The notes under the pieces: model-generated
What the model saw: the letters and a program-made list of their open reading frames with translations, nothing else
Told to the model about the DNA's origin: nothing
The model's database searches: none
DNA from: Ridgeia piscesae
Lineage: Eukaryota > Annelida > Polychaeta > Sabellida > Siboglinidae
Length of the DNA: 64,000 nt
Assembly: GCA_025642075.2 (NCBI GenBank)
Contig: JAODUO010000065.1
Coordinates: forward strand, 669,001-733,000
Direction of reading: 5' to 3'
Made by a program: the position numbers and the translations under genes
Part shown: in pieces, positions 1 to 13,500 of the stretch
Layout of the letters: every line of letters starts with the position of its first letter
Position numbering within the stretch: position 1 is the first letter of the stretch

Positions 1-589
1 GAACAAGCAAACATGGCAAAATGCATGTTTCACTTTGTTGGTGTGCTCACTGTGATGACAAGGTTAACAGATGATCATCCTTAATTACTGGTAGGTTATG
101 TGAACTATGCAAAGGTTTTCAGCAGATGATAAAAAGGGCCAATCAGAAAGTTGCTCTCTTCCTGTGGCATTTGACAGTTTGTACCTGTCACAGATTGCAT
201 ATTATGTCATGGATGGATAAATCATGGATTGACATGGAATTAAATTCAGAATAGCACTAGTTGAGAATGATCATTCAAACAAGATTGTGATCAATTCACT
301 GATCAAAAGTATGAACCGATAAATCGGTAACAAAACTGATTAATCAGAACAACACTTAGTTCCAGCAATTAGAAATTACATCCAGTGCATGCAAGAGCAA
401 CACAAAACAACTTTAAACATGTTTTAAAGGATGATGGGAAGAGCTTAAAGGGAAGAACATTACACATGACTGGGAGACACAGTTTGATACAGACCTGTGT
501 TCGGTGAATAAACATTATGATCAGTCAGTTATGAACATTTTTATGGTACAAATTACAAATGTTCCTCTAATCATTGCTAGAGCACTCAC

Positions 590-749
590 CTGTACGGTAG
601 TACCAGAACAGTTTTCTGTAAGTTTTTATGTAGTTATGATCCCGAACTTTTTCAAAGGCCTCTCTTGTCTCCCCAGAGTACTGACTACTACGCGTACTCA
701 GAAGAGGATCTCTTTCAGCCGGTGAAACTGAATCAAAACTCATGATTGC
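590..749 (-). CDS. Coding exon of an unrecognised gene running off the left edge
   Basis: On the minus strand an acceptor (pyrimidine tract ending TTTCAG) at 750 opens an exon with ATG at 743 and an uninterrupted 51-codon frame. It ends in a textbook donor (CAG|GTGAGT) at 590/589, leaving one base of the next codon. The peptide starts MSFDSVSPAERDPLL, an acidic dileucine-type motif of the kind seen in the cytosolic tails of lysosomal or endosomal membrane proteins. It ends YIKTYRKLFWYYRTG, basic and aromatic, as just before a first membrane span. I do not recognise the family. Later exons would lie left of the window. The ATG sits only six bases after the acceptor, so 5' UTR is probably spliced on from further right. 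The membrane-protein idea is inference. Confidence 0.55.
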
Positions 750-1569
750 CTGAAAGATACAACCATGACATAGTGAAAATTAGGAGGTCAAAGAAAAAGA
801 GTTATATTAATTATAACAACATCTAGCAAAAATACCATGAATTATTTTCATTTCTAAAATGAACATTACATTAATTCTTTCAAGGCCAGATCAATCTAAA
901 TATATATATATGGTAACAGTACTACTGAAGCATAGTAAATTAATATTTGTAAAGAATCATGTGATACTCTCAAGTTGCATGAATGCAAACATATAAATTA
1001 TATCTGATCCGGTTCAGATAACATTTTCACTACATTATGAAGAACAAATTACTGATGTAACTAGCCAAGTATCTGACATATAAGTAAATTAATTACCAAA
1101 ATATCAATTGCTAGTTTGACAAAAATAAAATATCGTGAAGTAACGCTCAACAATAAATTTTAATATATACTGGATATATGCTGCATATAATGTTTTCATA
1201 AAGTACTACACCGGTATGTTACAGAATGCAAATTTTCAACTCTCGCACATTATTTGGATTTTGTGTACGCGACTACATGTATGTCTGCTTTGTCTATGTG
1301 ATCACCATGTGCCATTTTGGTTGTATTTAAGCTGCATGTTTACCTGTGAATGGGACTATACTGATTTAATTTTGATTTATTTATGTCTGCCACTGATTAC
1401 AGTAAACCCCTACAACATGAAACAGTTTTGTTATGCACATACCCAGATTTTATTTGGGTTTTTTCAATGCTAATTTTAGTAGTAGCAACGCATTGAGAAA
1501 TACTCTGAACCAGCATACTATGTGATGTATTTAGATTAGTTGATGCAATGTTCTATTGATATCGTTAAT

Positions 1570-1590
1570 AATTTATATATATATACATAC

Positions 1591-1632
<42 letters not shown>
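1570..1632. repeat. (TA)n microsatellite, interrupted
   Basis: Alternating TA with ATACATAC interruptions, directly abutting the palindrome that follows. Confidence 0.9.
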
Positions 1633-1635
<3 letters not shown>

Positions 1636-1645
1636 TAATTAATAT

Positions 1646-1713
1646 AACTGTTATTGTCAGGATCATATACCATGATAAATTTATCATAGTATATGATCCT
1701 GGCAATAACAGTT
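1646..1713. repeat. 68-bp near-perfect palindrome
   Basis: Two 34-bp arms meet with no loop, centred between 1679 and 1680. The left arm starts AACTGTTATTGTCAGGATCA and the right arm ends TGATCCTGGCAATAACAGTT; only a couple of mismatches occur. It looks like a miniature fold-back element next to a (TA)n tract. No gene overlaps it. Confidence 0.8.
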
Positions 1714-1789
1714 TTAGCACTGAGCCTCAGGCACAATCAAAACAAAGAAATGCTTTTCATGTTCTGAAGGCAGCTAAAGTTTCAAGCCC

Positions 1790-2300
1790 CACACTCATAT
1801 AACACCAGTCAAAACATGCAGTCAACATCGACAGCTTGTCTACACCGACTTTACTTTAGTCTCAGTGCAATTATGCAAAATGAAATATTAATAGGAATGT
1901 GTCAACAAGTGAGTCAATTGTCAATATGAATTTTTGTACAATGTCCGAGCTCATAAAATGGGCTATAATAACAGCTATAATAAATTATATGGTAGTTTTG
2001 TTTTCGTTAAAAAATTTGTTTTACTTAAATTGACTGTATTATATGATATGTAGAAGAGACACAACACCGACTTTTGACTGCTGTCAAATTTTATTTCAGC
2101 AAAATGTAATAATCTATTAATAACATCTATAAATAAATGTGCTAAAATTGTGTAGCGTCAATGGCATCTTAGATTATGCATTAATAGCAGACTGGCACCA
2201 TGACTAAAATTTTCATTTAACTTTGCAATTTCAATACATATGCAACATGAGAGCTACAGAAAATTCTGCCTGATGTCTTTCCTATCGAATCTTTATCTTG
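1790..2300 (-). mobile_element. Decayed third copy of the 1.47-kb TIR element
   Basis: Read on the minus strand, this stretch follows the inside of the elements at 50597-52064 and 61125-62606. Shared landmarks include the segment around TCCGAGCTCATAAAATGG, the segment around TCTATAAATAAATGTGCTA and the segment around AGCAGACTGGCACCATGAC. Both termini are gone and divergence is greater than between the two full copies, so this is an older truncated insertion. Confidence 0.65.
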
Positions 2301-2381
2301 TAGTGACAGCAGGGCTTTAGGCAGGACCACATTATTGCCAGTCACACATGTTTTGGTGGACTGTTAGATTGTTAAATGTTA

Positions 2382-2620
2382 AGCCAGTTTACAAACATTA
2401 AAATGTGTCTGATGACCTGAAATGGACTACAAACACACATGTGACACCATTTACACTCACTTCTAAGGTACAACTAGCAATATCTATGGTTTTGGAACAC
2501 CTTTTTTTGCTCCTCATTTTTTTACCCATCCACCACCCGTATTTCTACCCGTCCACAATGGTTTTTACCCATCCAAATGATGGGTGGATGGGTGTCTGCA
2601 TAAAGCTATGGGTGACAGGT
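2382..2620 (-). repeat. Dispersed repeat of the 'ACCCGTCCAC' family (copy 1)
   Basis: On the minus strand it begins TAGCTTTATGCAGACACCC, passes through several ACCCGTCCAC/ACCCATCCAC blocks, and ends with GGTGTCACATGTGTGTTTGT and TTTCAGGTCAT...AACTGGCTTAAC. The same order of landmarks recurs on + at 55941-56119 and 56544-56730, and partly at 63368-63520. No coding capacity is seen; it is probably a short non-autonomous element. Confidence 0.65.
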
Positions 2621-2639
2621 ACATAAGTAGCAGCACATT

Positions 2640-4330
<1,691 letters not shown>

Positions 4331-4339
4331 ACCAATAAC

Positions 4340-7050
4340 TGATCAACGAAAGTCTGGAAAACAAGCGGAAGCGTTCCGTTTCTTCAGAGGTTGACCGCTA
4401 CGCCTACGAATGTAACCGGAGTCGGAGACTGCGGAGTAGTAAAGTTGTTTAGAAGGCTAAGAAGGCTGTTTTACAGTAATACTTAATAGTAAAAATATTG
4501 CTGAATCCATAATACCAAATTCCGTTCAAAACATGCGTCAATGTTTGCTTCATAACTCATTGTGACTTATAAATGTTTTTAATAAAGCAATAAAGACAAA
4601 CTTGCACCACCCAGCAAACATTTCTGTCGCTGTCAGACGCGAGTGGGATAGAGTTGCCTGTGCACCGCCTCAAAGAACCAAATCATAAGGTAGCCAATAT
4701 ATCCGCTAGATGTCACTACATATTTTATTCGCACCGAACGCCAGGCATGTGTTCGTTGGCGACATAGCTTCTTGTCTATTTCAAGTTTCGTAGATCTCGT
4801 ACTTTGCGTTGTAGACATAGACCTAAATTGTGAATAGTGAATAATTCCATGCGTATTTTCCGTGATAGATCTGATGATAGCCCATCAGCTTCGGACATGG
4901 TATTATCCAGAGGATGTTTTGCTTACACACAATAGCATTGCCCATTGCATATGAGTAGCGAGCTCTCATTTTTCATTTTATTATAATTATAACAACTTCA
5001 TCAAATCAACAGCTGGTGTAGTTAATGAAGTGGGTATTGGTCAATTAAACGAGAGCAAAAAAACAAACACTCAGCAGATGAGTTTACCGGGAATGTGTGT
5101 GTGCGTGCGTGTGTGTGCGTGGGTGTGTATCCTTTAGACTGGTCTGTTGTTCTCCCAAATCCGCGAATCCAAGTGACAGATCTTTCAATGTAACTTTACA
5201 CTGTAGAACTGACTACTGAGCTTGATTTTCTATGATGCTGGAGCGTCCGTTGTCGAACTGATATCATTGATTGGGTAGTAAACATTTATAATGTACGTAT
5301 GACAGAAATTACTTCAGACTTAGTTGAAGTTTGTCACTGCAAACAACTTCGCCGCTGTCTGACAGCTCTGCCTCTGGATTGACTAATACAGCGCGTTTGC
5401 TGTCTGTAAAAACCCTGTCTCTGACTCTGTTTAAAATGGCTGGCAATATCGCGGTCCGGTAGGGGTGGTGATATTTCGCTACCCCTCCACGTACCAAATG
5501 CATGTAAGCAAACTCCAGAGTCCAGAGTCAAAGGCCAGAGTCGAAGTGGTTTTGCAAAACGGAGAAGTAACAAGTGATTTTAATTACCAACAACACCGCC
5601 GTATGGCGCATAGGGTTATTACCAGGCTATCCGACAGAGGGCAGAATATCGCCGGGTGTTCAGCTGAGAGAGAGGATACGTTGCACTTGGAACAAGTCAC
5701 GTAACTCATGGTAAATCAAATTTATGCACCACATTGGCAGCAAGAGGCTTAAATAATACAGGGAAACACGGAATCTATGTTTGCTTGTTAAGTATTGAAC
5801 ATAAGAAACGATGGCTAAAATGGGTAACCCTAGTGAGCGATAATATAATTAATTAGCTGTGTCGATTATAACACAAACAGTGTCACTTTTTCATGCACGG
5901 TGCAAATGTGCAGTAACATCGTTGTATCTGCCTAATCGATGAAAATATGTAATGTTGTCAGGGTGTTTCAAAATGTCACCATAATATTTGCATATATAGC
6001 ACACCCGACACGGTCTCTTATGCTCATTTATGGTCTACTCTACTCTCTAGGACTAGGTACATAGGTACATGAGTCCATGATAAGGATGGGATGAATCTGG
6101 AATTTCTCTCAAAACGAACCGAGTATCCTCAAAGTTTTGAATACGAATTGAATACGAATATTCAGTTGCTTCAAATTCGATTAGAATATTGAACGGTGTC
6201 GAGATGTCTTGTTGGAATGCAGCGTCACCCGGTAGCCATGGGCACAAGTCCAAGCTGGAGTCGTCGGCATTATGGCCATATCCCATACGCATTGCTGCCA
6301 TTGACCATTTTGTTTACTTTCTGACTTAACCATGAAGATGATTCTTACAGTTGTCAAACTTCTCACACATCTTGTTTACACATACACACTAAAATAAAAT
6401 TAACAAAACAAACTCATGCAAAACTCGACATGATCTGCGGCGGCTACGCAAAGCTTAGCGGTTACCATAATATCGGTAATTTATCGCAGGCATCGCAAAC
6501 ATAAATGACCATCAAAAATTACGGTTTTATACTAATCCTAAAGTAACTATAATCCTAACTAACAAAGCTAACTGTAACTAATCCTAAGCTTACCTTAACT
6601 TGACACTGCTAATGAAACACCTCTCGACACAAGTACCGATATTACGGTATCGTAGCGCAATACGTAAACACTGCTGACGGCGATAATACCGAGTTGCAGG
6701 CGAGGTTTGCACAAGTTTCTTTTTTTTTAAGTTTATTTGTTTCAGTAATGTTAGTGATTTTATTTTGTAATCTAGTTTGTGTATATATATATATACAGGA
6801 CTCCACTAACTGGAGTAGTTTTGCGATTGTATGTTGTCGTTTTTATAGTTAAGTCAAAAAGTAAAAGATCACCCGGGACTGATTTTGCAGTGGAGGACAT
6901 TAACATATTTGAGTAGTATTCGTTTATATAGCTGCAAATTTCAAATCAAATTGAGTAATGGAAACAAGGCTTGAATATCCTAAATTTAACAAATTAATCA
7001 AATTTTGTTCCATCCTTAGTCCACGAGTAGTCCAACATATTAGTCACTGA
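4340..7050. other. Stretch without a recognisable gene
   Basis: No exon with homology or clean splice sites was found. It holds a short (GT)n at about 5095-5130. Small open frames at 4633-4818 (-) and 5334-5704 (both strands) have no recognisable content. A weak similarity links 6735-6870 to 63165-63280 (GATTTTATTTTGTAA followed by GTTA..TCAGAAAGTAAA-type sequence). It probably contains upstream non-coding exons and promoters for the left-edge gene and NPEPL1, but none can be fixed. Confidence 0.4.
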
Positions 7051-7180
7051 ATGAGTTTTTTGCTCATCCATCATAATGTTGACATGTCATATATCAATAG
7101 CTGACTCTATCTTTAGATCTCAGCAGCACCTTCTATCATCGGACAGTTATCAACCAACATCAAACAACCGAAAGCAGAAG

Positions 7181-9696
7181 ATGTCGAGAGTAGATCTGGT
7201 GTTTAGTAACACATTGACTCCATGTGACCCTGAAAAACATCCAGTGCTGATAGTGGGACAGGTGAAGAACTTGCTCCAACTAGGATATGAACGTATCAAA
7301 GTCAAGCTGCAGCCACGTGTGTCGAAGGAGGTAAGATGTACACAGACGCCAAATTTTAACCATGAAAGTAGCAACAAATAATGATGTATCTGCATTGCAT
7401 TCTGCAAAGGTAAATGGATAGTTATGAGACATGTTTTGAAAAACAAAAATTCTGTTTTTTTTCTGGTGGAAGAATTCTAACTAGCAATTCTATTTGAAAA
7501 ACAGCCTATGGAGAGCGTCCACCAGTGTTTAAAAGAATGAGTTGACAGTTATACATCTATTAAACTGATCAATGCTAGTAACTTTTCATACACAATGAAA
7601 ACATTCTGATTGCTTAAATTAGTTATGTATTTGAGTGTGTGATTCAAGTACGATTTTTATTATTTAAATTATTCTATAAAAGGAACCATTGGACTACATT
7701 TTCATGCAAATTTGTTGTCATTTTGATAATGATATATGAAATGATGATGAAAATGTTATTGGTTTTACATTCATTTTCTTAACTCTGTGTTATGAGACTG
7801 TAAACGAATGTGAATTGTGTCTCCCCACCAGACATACAGTAGTGCAGTGAGCAGTCTGCATCCATCTCCAATCGATTCCTGCTCTATGTGGTTGACGCAG
7901 GCGACTGTGGCCGCCCTCCCCACCAAATGTAGTCGTCACAACTCACCCTCAAGACCCCACTCACTTACCAAGGTCATACGCAGCTGCATCGTTGGTGGCG
8001 AGGAATACATTGTGGTGAGACAAATGAATTTTTAGAAGGCTGCATGAAAACGTACTATCTAACCAATGTGAAACAAATTTTGCTGTTTCAAATTGTGCAT
8101 TGCTTTTTAGTAAATTCACTTTGATTTCGTGATTATGTATGTGTGTGGGTATAAGTTATGCTAATTTGTATACATGTCATAATGTATACAAATTAGCATA
8201 ACTTATACCCTACACTGCTATTCTCTACTAATTATGCTAATCAAATCAGGAATTGCACATAATTAGTATATGCTGGATAAATTACACCATAAACATGATT
8301 AATGAATATGGAATGAGTTGTTTAACTAATAAAGCATAGACTAATGACCAAATTTGAAATGTCACATTGCATAATAATATATCCGCCACTGTGATGAATA
8401 GCTTATTAGTCATGTCATCCGCTCTTTACTTCCAGGTATTACATAGGAACAACTCAAAATTGTTTTACGACAATTACAGATATGTCTAAAAACAAAGTAC
8501 ACAGAATAATAATTTAGTGTGTCCGACAGCATACAGTGGTTACAATAAATGTGTGATGGCTCTTGTTGACAGATCGTATGTGAGAAACCTGAGGTATTTG
8601 CGTCGGTGTGCGCCACAGCCCGGGCGTTCCCCCTCTTCTCCCGCAAGTCGTGCAGTCAGACGAAGCGCACAGTCAATGTGGAGTTTGTGTTGGTTGGGCC
8701 ATCAGGCATCCAGAACCTCTCTTCCAATGACCTTAGATGCATGTGCGATGCCGCGGAAGGCGTGCGCATGGCAGCACGCATCACAGACATGCCGTGTGCA
8801 GACATGCACACAGATGCCTTCATAGAGGTCGGTTGTTCTGTCATATCACAAAGCTAAACAAACTGTACTTGTACTATTTAATCAGAGATTCTCAAACATC
8901 TGAAAATGTGTTATTAAACAAATATTACTCAAAATGAATTTTTTTGTATGACTCAAAGAAAGGTTTATTCTCATCTTATATATTGTGATCTATTGCAAAA
9001 TGTAATGATCTTTTGAAGAAGTGTATAGAAACATGTCATCATTTGTTGAAAATTCATAACAAATATGGAAAAAGAAATGTAATGATTGTGAAAGCATCAC
9101 TATAAAATATCCACTACTTAATTGTACTTTTTAGAAATGCTTTAATTTGCTACAAATGCTACAATACTCCTTTGAAAAATGTGTGCTGGCAGAAAACAAG
9201 TTCAGCGTCTGGTCAGGTTTGGTTTACCTGGCATGACCCCTCTAGAGGATGGATAGAATATCCCATACTCACACAAATGAGAAAATCCTGGCAGCAGTGA
9301 TAAATAATTTGTGCCTGTAGGAGACCACCATCACGAGGGGAAATTATTAATGGGGTGACAGAGTGGTGGGGTTTTGCTGTAGTAATTTTATTCATTTTTC
9401 ATTTGTATTTTGCAGGATATTAAAGCAGTGGCACAGCGACTTGGCATAATGCCGATGATCCTCCATGGACGGCAACTGAAGGAGGCGGGATTTGGAGGTG
9501 AGGGACGGTTTGTAAACACGACACGCTTTTTTACACAATTGTTGATTGAATTTTTTTTATTACTGACATGTTTCTATATAATGATAATATCAGTCTTCTG
9601 TAGTGCTCACTAATTCCTGCATAGCAGATCGATGCACTGTACAAGCAGTAAAATAAATGTATATTATTGAATAGATAATTAAAAAAATAATGTTAT

Positions 9697-9731
<35 letters not shown>

Positions 9732-10481
9732 CAATTAAGCAATTGAGATGTACAATACTAAAAATAGATCTATAAATGAATATAAAACAAATTAAACACT
9801 GGTTTTAAGATGAACAATACTAAAACAAATTATGTTTTTTTTTATAATAAAAAACAATTAAACACTGATTTTAAAATGTGTAACACTAAACACAATTATA
9901 ATTAATAAAAATGTTTAATGCAGTGTGAAAAGATATGTCTTTGTCCCCATGCCACCTGAAGCCCAGCGCATCTAGAGTGTTCTTGTTGAACCTTGTTACA
10001 TCTAATAACCTGCAAGTAACACTTCAAATGTCCAGGTTTTTCAGTGCAATATTTTATCCATATCGTTGTAATGCTATAATTTGTTGTGTCTGATATCTGT
10101 GACAGGTTTAGTATCATTGTTTAGGAATCTATGCTGTGGGTCAGGGTGCCACACACAAGCCTGCCTTTGTCGTTCTCAGCCACACACCTGAGGGTGCCAG
10201 CAGGACCATTGCTTGGGTGGGCAAGGGGGTGGTTTATGACACTGGAGGACTTAGCATCAAAGGAAAGGTAAATATATTGTATATCAAATATGACAACACT
10301 GATGCATAATAAAAAGTGTGTGCGTGTAATATTTTTTGAGATAAAACAGTGGTGTATCTACAACAATGTATCAGATCCCAGTCCAAAAACATAAAATTGC
10401 ATTTATATATCAATTGTATATGAACAAAGATTATATGTGAACAAAGTTATATATGTGTATATATATATGTATATATATATG

Positions 10482-10530
<49 letters not shown>

Positions 10531-13500
10531 TAATCTTATAACTGCCTAAGGCTCAGTCATGTTACTTCGCAAAATGTGGAACAATCGTTTGGAAGTTTAT
10601 TTAAGTTTTAAGGCCAAGTTGAACATGTACCTAATGGCAACCGAATTGAGAGTGAGAGTGACAGCTGATGATGCGAGTGATTGACAGCAGTAATGGGTGA
10701 TTGACACTTGTCATGTTCATGTTGTGACAGGCCAACATGCCTGGCATGAAGCGGGACTGTGGTGGGGCTGCTGCCGTCCTTGGTGCGTTCTACACAGCTG
10801 TCAAACAGGTAGCTCCCTCTTAATAGAGAACCCGAACTAAATCATGGTATATTTGGTAGTACCCTATATGTACGGTGTGTAATTCGTTCCTTATATTTGA
10901 CAGGTCATTGGGACCATTTTATTTAGATAATGCATTCGTCATTAAACAGAATTTAAATTTAAGCTGTTACAAAACTTTAAATTGTCTCACTGAGAATACA
11001 TAGCAACAGGTTTGAGATATTTGTGTAAGTTGATTTTCCAATCCAACGCCTTATCTGGGTAAGCAGCATTGCCGTATTTAATGATGTGTAATTGTGTAGG
11101 GTTTCCGTGACAACCTGCACGCCCTTCTGTGTCTGGCGGAGAATGCGGTGGGTCCCGACTCCCTCAGACCTGATGACATCATCACCCTCTACTCCGGCAG
11201 GTTGGTTCGCCCTCACAACGATGATATTTTTGTTGACTATTGCAGCGGGAGCAGTATCTAAGCTGAGCATTATCATGATAGGGTTTCACCGGTGACATAA
11301 GCGCTTGTTTTGTAGCATAATAAATGGTTATTTCACAATTAGAAACATCTTGAGATAGCTTTTAAACATCAAATATGCTAATCTATGTCTACCTGGATGA
11401 GCTCTGGTACTATTGTCAGACAAGCTAACAGTGTAGATCCTTAACTGGTCTTTCAGAGATTCTTAAGTTGTAACCGACGGTTGTACACGTTTAATGTGAG
11501 TTTGTCGCCTTCTCTACAGGACCGTCGAGGTGAACAACACAGATGCGGAGGGTAGACTTGTGCTGGGGGATGGGGTGAGTCTAGTAGCAGGGTTCACTTA
11601 CAAGTGATGACAAGTGGTATTTTTTTTTTAATATCCAGTTGTTTGTGCCCTCCTTAAGAGGTGGTTTTGTAACAGTTCAAACCTCTAGCTATACCAACCA
11701 GTCTGTGGAAATATGAATGGTTAGCTTAACTGTTAATTGGTTTGTTGAGTCTTTTAAGTAACCAAATTTTTTATATTTTATTATACCTATGTTATAGATA
11801 TCTAGGAGTACTAATGTGTTTGAGTGATTCTTAGTCAATTTGTAACATTTTACTCAAAGGCAGTACGTTTTTATGACTACACACTTTGGATAGATTTTTG
11901 TATTACTGAACATTGATATTTTGTTCAGTAAATAGTGTTTTTATTATGTGCATGAAATTCTTCACTTGATGCCTTCTTTGGCAAGTCTAATGGCATCGAA
12001 CTGGCAAAATGTAAATAATATGATAAATCCAATGCTTGTTTTTGCAGACATGTGTTTTGGTCGTAGGCGTGAAATCTAAGACAAACAGTCAACTTTGATA
12101 ACTTGTAACCGATCAGTATTTCCAGCAATGACATTTGGCTTGGACACATGGACACATGGACACTCTCCCACCAGGCAAAGAATGAGCTGGCAGCCGCACA
12201 AACAAGGGTGGACAGAAGTATGTTCAACCGGACATACCAGGATAGAAAAACAAACACATGAATAAGAAAGAAGAGAGAGGTTATATGTAGGTGTGATTGA
12301 ATAAATCAGAAGATGGGCAGTGCTCTTCAGAAATGGAATAGAACGTAACAACCTTACAAAAGGAAAGGATGTAGTGGAACACCATCGAGATGATGGAGAG
12401 ATGAACTAGATGAGTACTGGGAGGCACCGTCTGGTAGAGGATAGCACAGATCTCATGGAAAGATCACTTTCCAAATGTTGAAGTCTTGAGACGGGCTAAT
12501 ATGTCCAGCATAGAAGCCACTCTAAAGGCTTCCCAACTCCGTTGGACTGGACATATCATCCGTATGAATGACAGCAGATTACCAAAGGCTGTATTCTATG
12601 GAGAATTAACCAAGGGAAACGTCTTCGTGGTGGACAACGGCTGCGATACAAAGATGTAGTCAAACGACACCTAAAGGCTACACACATCACCGTAGACCAC
12701 TGGGAGACCCTTGCACAAGATCGACAACAGTGGAGGCAGGCCATACACAAAGGAAAAAGCCACATTGAAGAAAAGATACAACAAAAATACCAACACGATC
12801 ACAATCTCCGCCATGGCCTTCCTGATGCTTCTGCCCCTGTCATCTTCTGTGTCAACTGCGGGAGAGGGTTTAAATCTCACATTGGACTATTCTCTCACCA
12901 ACGAGCAAAGCACGTAACGGACGAAACCCTACAATGATGTCATCATCGGACACGATGGACAGCAAAGAAGAATAGCACAAGACTGGAAACAGCAGGTCGA
13001 GGCCTTCACCCTTCAATGATGAAGATGAACTGGTCACTGCATGTTGTAGTCCATCCACTGTGTGGTGGTCATTCTGGTCACTCTTAATGTGTCTCTGTGT
13101 TGCAGGTGGCCTATGCCCACCAGGAATTGAAGGCGGACATTATACTGGACATTGCCACACTGACCGGTGCCCAGGGACTTGCTACTGGTAAGCTGTCTCA
13201 CTGACCATCGTCCACACTCTCAATGTCCACATCCAAGAGATAGCAGCTGCTATAAAAGCATAGTATGATTCAGAATTTCTCAAGAGTTTATTACAATTGT
13301 TAAATGCTTAATAAAAACCAGTTCTGCTTTCTCCATTTCCACGTGAATAATCCTCATGTTGCTAGAAAATATGCTGTGTGTAGATAATTTTCATTTGGAT
13401 GCGATTGACAATGTTCCCACAAATAATTCTGTTTTTTTCGATATTTTATATATCTTACTGCAGACTTTTTTGGGGTTTCCATTGATGTTTGCAAGAGAAA

